NCBI GenBank assembly: GCA_050331695.1
Contig: JBHJGP010000017.1
Coordinates: 62,001 to 126,000, forward strand
DNA: 64,000 nt
From: JBHJGP01 sp050331695
Lineage (GTDB): Bacteria > Pseudomonadota > Alphaproteobacteria > Geminicoccales > Geminicoccaceae
Direction: 5' to 3'
In this document: piece by piece, positions 8,031-15,990 of the stretch
How positions within the stretch are numbered: the stretch's first letter is position 1
Layout: every line of letters starts with the position of its first letter
Position numbers and translations under genes: made by a program
The notes under the pieces: generated by a model
The model's input: only the letters and a program-made list of their open reading frames with translations
What the model was told of the DNA's origin: nothing
The model's database searches: none

Positions 8031-8525
8031 TCATCGCTCGCCGGCGGCAGCAGTGCTTCGAGGTCTGCGAGGCCAGTTATCAAGGGCCCAGCGGTCGTCG
8101 TTGCGAAAGACGATTAGAACGATGCAGGCGACGAATGTGATGCTCGTCGGATAGAAGACGTGGGAATTGAAGACGATTCGATCGACGCCGGAAATGTACC
8201 AGCGGAACGGATCGACGATCGCCCACCAGACTGACGCCGCTGTGATCCCATTGATGATCGCCTGGATCGGCAGAACCCACCGGCGAAAGAGCCCCACAAC
8301 GCAGAGCAGGCCAACCACAAACTCGGCGCCTCCGGCAGCAGCGCCGAAGAACTCGGTCGGCAGGCTCTCGAGATCGACGTTCTTGGAGAGTGCCAGAGGT
8401 ACTTGTGCCGAGAACAGGCGGTTCAGGCCGAACCAGATCAATAAGAAACCGGTCGTAACACGGAGCGCCAGAAGACTTGCTAGCCTTGCGGTGTGCTCTC
8501 GATGGGTCGCTACATTAGTCGTCAT
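8031..8525 (-). CDS. DoxX-like integral membrane protein
   Basis: A 164-residue protein with four hydrophobic segments (about residues 18-38, 68-88, 92-112 and 128-148). The first contains LRVTTGFLLIWFGLNRLF, which resembles the DoxX family's first helix. DoxX/SURF4-like proteins are membrane subunits sometimes linked to quinone or thiol redox partners; no partner gene is adjacent. Monocistronic, minus strand. Function is a family-level inference. Confidence 0.7.
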   Translation of the reverse strand: MTTNVATHREHTARLASLLALRVTTGFLLIWFGLNRLFSAQVPLALSKNVDLESLPTEFFGAAAGGAEFVVGLLCVVGLFRRWVLPIQAIINGITAASVWWAIVDPFRWYISGVDRIVFNSHVFYPTSITFVACIVLIVFRNDDRWALDNWPRRPRSTAAAGER

Positions 8526-8640
8526 CTACGTCCCCAGTTGCCGACGAGGATACTTGCCCTCTTTCCAGCCAACGTCGCTTCGCTCAGGACATTACTCACC
8601 TATTACCCGTCGGCCATGAAGGTCTTGATGTTCAGCCTGC

Positions 8641-9441
8641 TTACACTTCTCCTTCCGTAGGGATCGTCACCAGCTCGCCGCAATGTTTGCAGTGAACAGC
8701 GTCGGGGTCGTGGCGGGTGAGGCCGCAGGTGGGGCAGGGAAACCGGACCTTGGCCGGACGGAACACGGTCTGGACCAACCGTAGAAACAGCGAGATGCCG
8801 AAGATCATGATCAGGACGGAGAGAAGCCGGCCAAAGTCGCCAACCAGGGTCACATCGCCGAAACCGGTTGTCGTCAGCGTCGCCATGGTGAAGTAGAGCG
8901 CGTCGATATAGTTCCCGATCGCCGGGTTGTGCGGCGCCTGGGTGGTATAGACCACGGCCGTCACGAAGAAGATGAAAACAAAGAGATTGATGGTCGAGAG
9001 GATCACATCCTCGTTTTGCCGGACCCATCGGCTGCGTCGGCGGAGTTCGCCGAGCACGTGGTAGGAGCGCATCAACCGGAGCGCGCGCATGATGCGGAAG
9101 AACGCCAGATTGCCGACCAGCGCCGGCGCCAGCAGCGAAACGATGACGATCATGTCCGCGACAGTGACCGGCCGCAGAAGATAGCGAACAGGCTTGTAGC
9201 TGGCGTAGAGCCGCGCCGCTAAATCGAGGGTCAATAACAGGCCGAGGACGATGTCGACGACGAAGATCCAGGGGCGGGGGTCGACAAAGGTGATGACCAG
9301 GAAAAAGACGATTGTCGCCAGATCGAAGGCCAGAAGGCCGTAGCGAAAGAGCACAGCCGCCTTGTCGTTGCCGCCATAGAGCCAGCGCAGCCGTTCGCGA
9401 AGCGTTATCTTGTCCGTTGGGCTTTCGTTTTCGGCGGTCAT
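8641..9441 (-). CDS. voltage-gated-type potassium channel with C-terminal zinc ribbon
   Basis: A 266-residue protein with six predicted membrane segments. S4 is arginine-rich (FFRIMRALRLMRSYHVLGE), and the pore helix plus selectivity filter reads ALYFTMATLTTTGFGDVT, a TxGFGD variant of the potassium-channel TVGYGD. After S6 the C-terminus carries CPTC and CKHC pairs spaced like a zinc ribbon. The ATG at 9441 gives a cytoplasmic N-terminus; extending 15 residues upstream is possible but adds no conserved sequence. It is 34 bases downstream of the HlyU gene and may be co-transcribed with it. Confidence 0.87.
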   Translation of the reverse strand: MTAENESPTDKITLRERLRWLYGGNDKAAVLFRYGLLAFDLATIVFFLVITFVDPRPWIFVVDIVLGLLLTLDLAARLYASYKPVRYLLRPVTVADMIVIVSLLAPALVGNLAFFRIMRALRLMRSYHVLGELRRRSRWVRQNEDVILSTINLFVFIFFVTAVVYTTQAPHNPAIGNYIDALYFTMATLTTTGFGDVTLVGDFGRLLSVLIMIFGISLFLRLVQTVFRPAKVRFPCPTCGLTRHDPDAVHCKHCGELVTIPTEGEV

Positions 9442-9475
9442 GACGACGAGCGGAATAAAGGGAGTGCCGTTCCTG

Positions 9476-9766
9476 TCAGCCGGCAAACATGCGATCGCCC
9501 TGCTCGTCGATGATTTGTTTGGCTTTTCGCAACGAATGGGCCCGAGCTTCGTCTAGATCACCGATGGTGTCCGCGCGAATGAACCGATGTTCCTTGAGCT
9601 GGCCGTCGACTTCCTTGCGAATGATGCCGGCCGTCTGCCATTGGCCGCCGGCCCGGAACGGTTCAGGCGTGATCTGATATCCGGCGTGTTCGATCGTCTC
9701 AGCCGTGGGCGCGTCTTCGCCGCCTGAGCCGCCACCGAACAAGGATTTCAGAACACCGAACACCAT
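9476..9766 (-). CDS. HlyU family protein
   Basis: A 96-residue protein matching HlyU: a glycine-rich N-terminus, then YQITPEPFRAGGQWQTAGII and HRFIRADTIGDLDEA, the two most conserved segments of the family. In Vibrio HlyU is a transcription activator of haemolysin genes, but alphaproteobacterial members are of unknown role and lack an obvious long HTH. It may be transcribed with the downstream channel gene. Confidence 0.85.
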   Translation of the reverse strand: MVFGVLKSLFGGGSGGEDAPTAETIEHAGYQITPEPFRAGGQWQTAGIIRKEVDGQLKEHRFIRADTIGDLDEARAHSLRKAKQIIDEQGDRMFAG

Positions 9767-10407
9767 CTAGCCTCTCCCATGCAACTGACCGGACCGTATA
9801 GCGTGAAATGGCTTTCCGCCAGACGGGATCGTGTCGGCGAACCTGAGAGGACCTGAAAGGCGACCGCCGAAATAAGGTCGCCCGGTTCGCTTCATGGCCC
9901 ATGGCAGAGCTACAATCTCTTCTGAAGTATGCGTATTATACTACGTACTCGTATCGACCAGTGACAGATTTTTCGTCACAAAGAACGCCAGGATCGTCGG
10001 CTAACTTGCCATCGAGAGGCCCCGGAAAATGGCTGAAAGTCGACCTTTTCAAAGATTTCTCGAACATTTTGGCCGGTTTGCAGGGGTGTGCAAAACGGTG
10101 CATTTCAGTCAATTCGCACGAATGCGCGCATGCGCAATGCAACTGGACAGCGGCGTGCCGTTTCTCTAGGTCCGAACGCGGTGGGACGTGGTTGCTTGGC
10201 TTGTCGGATCTTCAACTGTCAAATCATGATGACGCATGACGTCATAGTAACCGGACAGAAAATTAAACCGGTAGGCGAGCCTTCGGCGAAACGGCGCTTT
10301 TGCCCCCACGGTCCGCGGCGGGCTTTTTTAATGTCAGTGAGCACCCGGTCTTTCTCGTCGCCATTAATAACGGTGTGTGAGGCTGTTCCAAGCGCTCGAG
10401 GTCGGCG
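9767..10407. other. 640-base intergenic region upstream of prsK
   Basis: No protein gene is convincing here; the 112- and 107-codon plus-strand ORFs and the 68-codon minus-strand ORF show no motif, no good ribosome site and shift composition along their length. The stretch 9905-10260 is clearly richer in A+T than the flanking genes. It contains an inverted repeat GTGAC-9-GTCAC around 9961-9979 and a TGACGTCA palindrome near 10237. A terminator-like hairpin with six T residues (10302-10329) lies 78 bases before prsK. An untranslated leader or a small RNA is possible. Confidence 0.5.
10302..10329 (+). terminator. terminator-like hairpin with T6 tract upstream of prsK
   Basis: GCCC at 10302-10305 can pair with GGGC at 10320-10323, extended by two further G-C pairs with a bulge, and is followed directly by six T residues (10324-10329). 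No plus-strand gene precedes it, so it would end an unannotated transcript or act as an attenuator in the prsK leader. The stem is imperfect, hence the low confidence. Confidence 0.4.
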
Positions 10408-12369
10408 ATGAGCGCCGAACTTGTCGCCAACTCCACCGCGACCCTGGGCTGGTTGTCGTCTGCGCTTCTGATTGCCGGCGGCGTCATGCAGAGCTACCGC
10501 GGCAAACCGGCCGGAGACCTGACGTTCCTACTTCTTCCGCTGTTCGCGACGGCGATGGCGGCTTTGTGGGATCTGGCCGAGACCCTGGCGGGCCCGATCT
10601 ACCCGACGATCATCACGGCCGATCTGATCAGGGCATGCGCCTGGATCTTCGGTTTCGCGCTCGTGCTGCCAGAGCGCGCATTCGCCTCATGGACGCCCCA
10701 CGTCCGTCTGGCCGCGATCGCCATCGCGCTTGCCGGTATCGGCCTTCGAATATCGGGTTTGGATCCGGCCGGTGGCGTGATCTTCCTCGGCCTCGCCGCT
10801 GGCGCCAGCCTGGTCGTGGTTCTCAGACGGAGAAAGGACCAGCTCACGGTCATCGGCATGGTCATGGCAGGTCTCTTCGGTCTGGAGGTTATGGAGCGTG
10901 TTCTGGCGAGCGCGTTCATGCCCACCGACGCCGCCGCCTCGGCGGCCCGGGCCTGGCTCTGGGCCGGCGGCGGGGTGATGATGGCCGCGATCATCGCCAG
11001 CCAAAATGACGGCACAGCGCCCGCGGGCCGGGAACGGACCATCGCCGCGCTGCTGTCCATCGGCGTGTTGGCAAGCTTATCCTTCGCCCTGCTTTTGACC
11101 GAATTGTCGGCGTTCTGGCAGATCACCGGCGGGATCATCGCCCTCGCCGCTCTATGGGTCTTGGGTGCATCGGTGGAGACGGTCGGTTTCGGTGCCGGCT
11201 GGCCCCAAGGGGTTCGGGATCGGTTGGTCGCGGTCATTTCCGAGCGTCGCGCCATGCTCCGACTGATCGAGACCATGAGCGGCATCTCCAAGGAAGATCG
11301 GAGCGCGACGAAGGCGCTGGCCCAGGGGGTCGCTCTGGCGGCGGACGCCCGGGAAGCCAGCTTCTGGCTGTTCGACGGCCAGGGCCATTGCCGGCATCTG
11401 GCGAGCAGCGGTCGGGACGAGGGCGAACATTACGGCTTGACGCAGAACCTCTACCGCTACCTGGCCCGGTACCATGAGATGCTGGCCGTCGACGAGGCGC
11501 AGGGCATTGGTGTTCAGTTGCCGGCGTGGCTGGCCGAGCGCGAGCGCGCCGTGGTCGTGCCTTTGGTCAGCCGAAACGATCTGATCGGTTTCGCGTTGGT
11601 CGCCGGGTTCCGCCACAAAAGGCCGCCAAGCTGGCAGAGACGGCGCTTCCTCACGACCCTCGGCGCCTACGCGGCATCCTTCATCACCGAACAGCAAAGC
11701 GTTGCGGCGATCCGAGACGCCGAGCAATTCGTCCACTTCAACCGTCGCGCGGCCTTCATGGTCCACGATATGAAGAACATCGCCCAGCCGCTGCGCCTGG
11801 CGCTGGACAATGCCAAGCGCCATCGCCACGACGATGCCTTTTACGATGATCTGCTGAAGACGATCGACCGGTCTGTCTCGCGCCTCCAGGGCGTGATCAC
11901 CACCCTGAGGCGCTCGCCCCATCAGGCGCTGCCTCCGATCGATCTGACCAGCGGGCTGACCGAGGACGTCGATACCGCCGGCATCGCCGTCGAGATGATA
12001 CCGGGTCCGGTCTACGTGGCGGTCGATCGAAAACGCCTCAGCGCCGTCGTCGGGCAATTGGTCCGCAATGCCCGGGACGCGACCAAACTCTATGGTCAGG
12101 TTGCGCTCCGGCTGATGACCGAGAACGAATTCGCGGTGATCGAGGTGGTCGATGACGGTCCGGGCATGGACGAAACATTCATGCGGGAACGCCTGTTCCG
12201 ACCCTTCGCATCGACCAAGGACGACGGGCTCGGGCTTGGCCTCGTCGAAGCACGCGATTTCGTCGCGCAAATCGGTGGCGAGATCCAGGTGGCGAGCAAT
12301 AAGGGTAGAGGTACGGTCCTTCGCTTACGCCTTCCGCTCTATCCCCGGTTGTTACTGGAGGCATCCTGA
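10408..12369 (+). CDS. prsK: PrsK-type membrane sensor histidine kinase (XrtA/PEP-CTERM system family)
   Basis: A 653-residue histidine kinase. Residues 1 to about 265 contain eight or nine membrane segments, followed by a GAF-like domain (about 290-430), a dimerisation/phosphoacceptor helix and an HATPase domain. The H-box AAFMVHDMKNIAQPLR, with His453, is the PrsK-type variant. The ATPase N-box is GQLVRNARDAT and the G boxes are VVDDGPGMDE and DDGLGLGLVEARDFV. It overlaps prsR by one base (TGATG). The family is defined by organisms making EPS with exosortase/PEP-CTERM systems; no exosortase is in this window. GAGG lies 7 bases before the ATG. Confidence 0.9.
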   Translation: MSAELVANSTATLGWLSSALLIAGGVMQSYRGKPAGDLTFLLLPLFATAMAALWDLAETLAGPIYPTIITADLIRACAWIFGFALVLPERAFASWTPHVRLAAIAIALAGIGLRISGLDPAGGVIFLGLAAGASLVVVLRRRKDQLTVIGMVMAGLFGLEVMERVLASAFMPTDAAASAARAWLWAGGGVMMAAIIASQNDGTAPAGRERTIAALLSIGVLASLSFALLLTELSAFWQITGGIIALAALWVLGASVETVGFGAGWPQGVRDRLVAVISERRAMLRLIETMSGISKEDRSATKALAQGVALAADAREASFWLFDGQGHCRHLASSGRDEGEHYGLTQNLYRYLARYHEMLAVDEAQGIGVQLPAWLAERERAVVVPLVSRNDLIGFALVAGFRHKRPPSWQRRRFLTTLGAYAASFITEQQSVAAIRDAEQFVHFNRRAAFMVHDMKNIAQPLRLALDNAKRHRHDDAFYDDLLKTIDRSVSRLQGVITTLRRSPHQALPPIDLTSGLTEDVDTAGIAVEMIPGPVYVAVDRKRLSAVVGQLVRNARDATKLYGQVALRLMTENEFAVIEVVDDGPGMDETFMRERLFRPFASTKDDGLGLGLVEARDFVAQIGGEIQVASNKGRGTVLRLRLPLYPRLLLEAS

Positions 12370-13718
12370 TGGCGCGGGAACGACGCAAACTCTTGATCGT
12401 CGAGGATGACGAGGTCCAGCAGGATCAATTGAGGTGGCTGTTCAGCGACCGCTACGATGTCCTGCAGGCGCACGACCGCCAGGGGGCGATCACGCTTCTA
12501 CGGGCCCATGAGCCGGGTGTGGTGCTTCTTGATCTGGGGCTGCCGCCGGACGCCGGCGGGGAAACGGAGGGAATGGCCGCCATTCGCGACCTTACGGGCC
12601 TCGACCCGACGGTTAAGGTCGTGGTCATGACCGGTCAGGGCGAACATCAGCTTGGCGTTCGCTCCGTCGGCCTCGGTGCCTACGACTTCATGAAGAAACC
12701 GATCGATCGGGATGTGGTCGGCCTCATCGTCAATCGAGCCCAGGACGTGGCCGAGCTTGAGCGAAAGCACCAGCGGCTGTTGGAGGTCGCGGCCAGCCAA
12801 CGCCTACCGGGTCTGCTCGGCGACAGCCCCGCCATTCAGCAACTCTGCCGCATGGTCGAGAAGGTGGCGCCGGCGGATGTGGGTATCCTGCTACTCGGCG
12901 AGAGCGGAACGGGCAAGGAGGTGCTAGCCAAAGCCATCCACGGCCTAAGCCCGCGCTCCGAGCACCGCTTTGTCACCATCAATTGCGCGGCCATTCCCGA
13001 GGATCTTCTCGAGGTCGAACTATTCGGCGGCAGCGGCGACGGTCTTGGTCCGGCGGACGGAAAAATCGAGCAGGCTTCGGGCGGAACGCTGTTTTTAGAT
13101 GAGATCGGCGATCTGCCCTTAAACTTGCAGACGAAGCTTCTGCGGTTTTTGGGAAGCCGGTCGATTGAGGATCGTCTGGGGCGCCAACGGCCGGCCGTGG
13201 ACGTCCGGGTCATCTGCTCCACCCATCGCGATCTCGAGGCGGCGGTGCGTACCGGACGCTTTCGGGAAGATCTTTTCTACCGGCTTAACGAGGTGGTGGT
13301 CCGGGTGCCGCCCCTGCGCGAGCGTAGTGGCGATGCGGTTATGATCGCCCGTCACCTCCTCGGCGCCATGACCCAGGAGATGCAGCGGGGCCTCGTCGGC
13401 TTCAGCGATGGCGCACTTCGAGCGATCGACAATTACGAGTGGCCCGGAAACATCCGCGAGCTTCGCAATCGGGTGAAGCGAGCCGTCATCATGGCCGAAG
13501 GCCGCCGGGTGACCGCCAAGGATCTCGAACTGTCGGACGATCCGAACAATGTGACCGCTCTCAATCTTCGCAAAGTACGCGATGAAGCGGAGATGGGCGC
13601 GCTCAAACGGGCGCTCGCGACGACGAGCGGTAACATATCAAAGGCCGCCCGGTTGTTGGGCATCAGCCGGCCCACTTTTTACGACCTGATGCGTCAACAC
13701 GATCTCCGCAACGGGTAG
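12369..13718 (+). CDS. prsR: PrsR-type response regulator, AAA+ without GAFTGA
   Basis: A 449-residue regulator with a receiver domain (phosphoacceptor Asp55 in VVLLDLGLP, Lys in MKKPID), a central AAA+ domain and a Fis-type HTH (ISKAARLLGISRPTFYDLM). Walker A is GESGTGKE (177-184), Walker B is GGTLFLDEIGDLP, and the arginine-finger region reads RFREDLFYRLNEV. The loop between ELFG (217-220) and GKIE is only ten residues long and reads GSGDGLGPAD where active sigma-54 activators have HEKGAFTGA plus a few residues. The GAFTGA contact motif is therefore absent. It probably cannot remodel sigma-54 polymerase and may act on sigma-70 promoters. Confidence 0.9.
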   Translation: MARERRKLLIVEDDEVQQDQLRWLFSDRYDVLQAHDRQGAITLLRAHEPGVVLLDLGLPPDAGGETEGMAAIRDLTGLDPTVKVVVMTGQGEHQLGVRSVGLGAYDFMKKPIDRDVVGLIVNRAQDVAELERKHQRLLEVAASQRLPGLLGDSPAIQQLCRMVEKVAPADVGILLLGESGTGKEVLAKAIHGLSPRSEHRFVTINCAAIPEDLLEVELFGGSGDGLGPADGKIEQASGGTLFLDEIGDLPLNLQTKLLRFLGSRSIEDRLGRQRPAVDVRVICSTHRDLEAAVRTGRFREDLFYRLNEVVVRVPPLRERSGDAVMIARHLLGAMTQEMQRGLVGFSDGALRAIDNYEWPGNIRELRNRVKRAVIMAEGRRVTAKDLELSDDPNNVTALNLRKVRDEAEMGALKRALATTSGNISKAARLLGISRPTFYDLMRQHDLRNG

Positions 13719-14103
13719 GCAGATTCCACATTTCTTGTGGATAAGAAGATGGCAATCCATCAGCGCGGACAACCAGACATCTCAACTGATGGTGGATAAC
13801 TCTTAGGTGACCGATTAAACGCCGTGGCCATTCAGAGGCTTAGGGTTTCAGCGGCTTAACGAGTTGTGTTGATCTAAGCTGTTGTACCGTCTTTTCAGCT
13901 ACAGGACGCATCTTGTTGCTTGAAAATCAATCTATGGTATAGTCCTTATCAGGCTCAGGCCTCAGTGAACGCCCCTATCGTTCATTGTTGTCCTTAGGGG
14001 GAAAGCGCAGCGCCAGACACATGGTGCGTCTCAGCGGGTTCAGCACCACGCGGTTGCCGGAAGCAATGTCGGCCGCGTGCCACCCCAACCGATGAGGCCG
14101 ACC
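13719..14103. other. 385-base intergenic region with an inverted repeat and a candidate promoter
   Basis: After the prsR stop comes a short perfect inverted repeat, TCCACA-5-TGTGGA (13725-13741), not followed by a T-run. The rest is A+T-richer than the neighbours and holds the candidate promoter listed at 13916-13943. No ORF with a ribosome site was recognised apart from the start of the ExbB-like gene. Confidence 0.5.
13916..13943 (+). promoter_or_regulatory. candidate sigma-70-type promoter for the ExbB-like operon
   Basis: TTGCTT (13916-13921) and TATAGT (13938-13943) are separated by 16 bases in an A+T-rich stretch 160 bases upstream of the ExbB-like start. The -10 is close to consensus. 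It is the best promoter-like match in this gap, and no sigma-54 GG-N10-GC element was seen beside it. Recognition is by eye only. Confidence 0.4.
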
Positions 14104-14820
14104 ATGAACACTGTCGCCGCACCCAACGTATCCACCTTAAGGGTGGCGACGGCGGCTGAGCCCGATGCCAACGCATCGCCGCTGGATACCGATAGCCGTT
14201 GGCACTTCCTGCTGCTGCTCCGGTTCATCATCATCAACGCGACGGGATGCGCGCTGCTCGCCGCCGCCTACCTCCAGGGGTGGGTCGAGGTGGTAGCTGT
14301 TGCCGACCAAACCCATCTCGTTGCCGTCATCGCGCTGGTCTTCGCCGCCGGCTTGGGATGGTCGGCTCGCCGGGCCTGGCAGTTGAGCCGAGAGCTCAAC
14401 GAAGCGCGCGAGACCCTGCCCGCGAGCTGGTCGAAAATGGCCCGCTACCACAGGGATATTAAGGGTACCGACGCCCAAGCTCGGGCGACGCTGGCCTCGG
14501 CGCTCAAGCTAAAGCTTTCGAACCGGATCAGCACGGTGAAACACATGGCCAGTAGCCTGGTTCTCCTCGGCCTGATTGGCACGGTGGTGGGCTTCATCAT
14601 CGCGCTTTCGGGCGTCGATCCGGACGTCGCTTCCGATGTGGGCGCGGTGGGGACCATGGTTTCCACGCTGATCGGCGGCATGTCGATCGCGCTTCATACG
14701 ACGTTGGTGGGCGCCATTCTCAACGTCTGGCTGATGATGAACTACCGCTTGCTGGAAAGCGGCTCCGTGAAACTCTTGACCGCAATTGTGGAGAGGGGAG
14801 AGCGTCATGCACGATCTTGA
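14104..14820 (+). CDS. MotA/TolQ/ExbB-type proton channel family protein
   Basis: A 238-residue membrane protein. Hydrophobic segments lie near residues 34-52 and 64-82, then a cytoplasmic loop of about 60 residues, then two long helices near 148-170 and 185-215. The third helix, LVLLGLIGTVVGFIIALSGV, and the fourth, VSTLIGGMSIALHTTLVGAILNVWLMMNY, match the MotA/TolQ/ExbB channel signature. The ATG at 14104 is preferred; an earlier in-frame start at 14077 adds nine residues. The gene overlaps the next by 14 bases. It is the likely pmf-driven motor subunit of a three-gene module. Confidence 0.85.
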   Translation: MNTVAAPNVSTLRVATAAEPDANASPLDTDSRWHFLLLLRFIIINATGCALLAAAYLQGWVEVVAVADQTHLVAVIALVFAAGLGWSARRAWQLSRELNEARETLPASWSKMARYHRDIKGTDAQARATLASALKLKLSNRISTVKHMASSLVLLGLIGTVVGFIIALSGVDPDVASDVGAVGTMVSTLIGGMSIALHTTLVGAILNVWLMMNYRLLESGSVKLLTAIVERGERHARS

Positions 14821-15418
14821 AACCCTTGGCGATGACGACGAGAGCGGCACCGTCTTTCGCGATGTCATCATGCTCGCCCTGGCCGGCTTCGTTGCCATGG
14901 TGGTGCTCATTCTTCCGCACATCAATCCGCCTGGAGAGAAGGTCGCGGACAATAGCGAGCCGCCGGGCAATGTGATCGTCGAGGTTCGTTGGCCCGATGA
15001 GGTCGACACCGATATCGACCTTTGGGTTCAGGCGCCGGGCGATACGCCGGTCGGCTACTCGAACAAGGGTGGAGCGATCTTCAATCTGCTGCGCGACGAT
15101 CTGGGCAAGCGGGCCGATGCCACCGGCATGAACTATGAGGTGTCCTACTCCCGCGGCATCCCGGATGGTGAGTACACGGTCAACGTTCACCTCTACCGCA
15201 ATCCCAATCGGATCTTCCCGGTGCCGGTCACTGTTGTGACCAGCGTCAAGAAGAACGCGGACGAATCGGCGAAGCAGCTGCTCGCCAGCAAGGTCGCCCT
15301 GGGCCGCGAGGGCGAAGAGCTGACGGTTTTCCGGTTCCGCTTGAACCAAGATGGCGAATTGGTGCCGGGCAGCGTGCACAGTCTGCCCCGCCGCCTCCGA
15401 GCTTGGAAGAAGACATGA
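14807..15418 (+). CDS. ExbD-like single-pass protein with a periplasmic beta domain
   Basis: 203 residues. A single membrane helix starts with an aspartate (FRDVIMLALAGFVAMVVLIL, about residues 17-36), the position of the proton-carrying Asp in ExbD/TolR/MotB. The remainder is periplasmic. It lacks the usual ExbD or OmpA-like domain; instead DEVDTDIDLWVQAPGDTPVGY followed by GEYTVNVHLY resembles the acidic beta-sandwich of DUF2135/YfaP-type proteins. I infer a stator-like partner of the upstream channel protein with an unusual sensor or ligand-binding head. ATG at 14807 has GAGAGGGGAGAG upstream. Confidence 0.75.
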   Translation: MHDLETLGDDDESGTVFRDVIMLALAGFVAMVVLILPHINPPGEKVADNSEPPGNVIVEVRWPDEVDTDIDLWVQAPGDTPVGYSNKGGAIFNLLRDDLGKRADATGMNYEVSYSRGIPDGEYTVNVHLYRNPNRIFPVPVTVVTSVKKNADESAKQLLASKVALGREGEELTVFRFRLNQDGELVPGSVHSLPRRLRAWKKT

Positions 15419-15930
15419 TTCTCGTCACCCAATTGTTTACGGCCGGCGCGGTGCTCGCCGCCTCGCTGGCGCTGATCGCCATCTGGTCGCCCAAAGCTTT
15501 CTCGGTGAAGCTCCTGGCCGTCACTAATGCGGTCATGCTGTTGCCGGTCGGTTATGTCGGTCTCGCCGGGCTCTTGAGTAAACCGAAGCCCGTCGCCCTC
15601 GAATGGTTCATGACCGAGGCGACCGAGGCGGAGGTCGTCGGCAGTCGGCTGGCCGAGGGCAAGGGGATCTTTCTCTGGCTGCAGCTGCCCGAACTCGAAG
15701 AACCTCGGGCGTATGTCTTGCCCTGGGATCAGGAGACGGCCGAGCAGCTTCAACAGGCGATGAAGGAGGCCGAGGAGAACAATAACGGCCTGCGCATGCG
15801 GATGCCGTTCGAGCCCAGCTTGGACGACCGCGAGCCCCGCTTCTACGCCATGCCGCAGCCGGCGCTGCCGCCCAAGGACGCGCTGGACGGCGGCCCCGAG
15901 CACTACGATCATCCGGGCAGTCAAGCCTGA
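15415..15930 (+). CDS. two-helix membrane protein, third gene of the ExbB-like module
   Basis: 171 residues. Two hydrophobic segments (about 3-22 and 30-50) are followed by a soluble domain rich in acidic residues, with LQLPELEEPRAYVLPWDQETAEQLQQAMKEAEEN and a proline-rich tail. I do not recognise the family. The ATG overlaps the preceding stop (ATGA), and a strong terminator follows 28 bases after the stop, so this is the last gene of the operon. Topology predicts the soluble part on one side of the membrane; its role in the module is unknown. Confidence 0.7.
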   Translation: MILVTQLFTAGAVLAASLALIAIWSPKAFSVKLLAVTNAVMLLPVGYVGLAGLLSKPKPVALEWFMTEATEAEVVGSRLAEGKGIFLWLQLPELEEPRAYVLPWDQETAEQLQQAMKEAEENNNGLRMRMPFEPSLDDREPRFYAMPQPALPPKDALDGGPEHYDHPGSQA

Positions 15931-15958
15931 GCCACGCCTCTCATCGGTGATTTTTCCA

Positions 15959-15987
15959 GGGACGTCGCCCGCGCGGCGTCCCTTTTT
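15959..15987 (+). terminator. Rho-independent terminator of the ExbB-like operon
   Basis: A 9-bp stem (15959-15967 with 15974-15982, one G-T wobble), a six-base loop, and five T residues (15983-15987). It lies between the plus-strand operon and the convergent quinone oxidoreductase gene, whose stop is at 15991. On the minus strand the hairpin is followed by A residues, so it works only in the plus direction. Confidence 0.85.
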
Positions 15988-15990
15988 CTT

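Noticed and set aside
9901..10239. A plus-strand 112-codon ORF upstream of prsK
   Set aside because: No ribosome site, no motif, cysteine- and tyrosine-rich composition unlike the neighbouring genes. I treat the region as intergenic.
11152..12270. A minus-strand frame of 372 codons within prsK
   Set aside because: Antisense to a well-supported kinase gene, with composition typical of a shadow frame and no recognisable domain.
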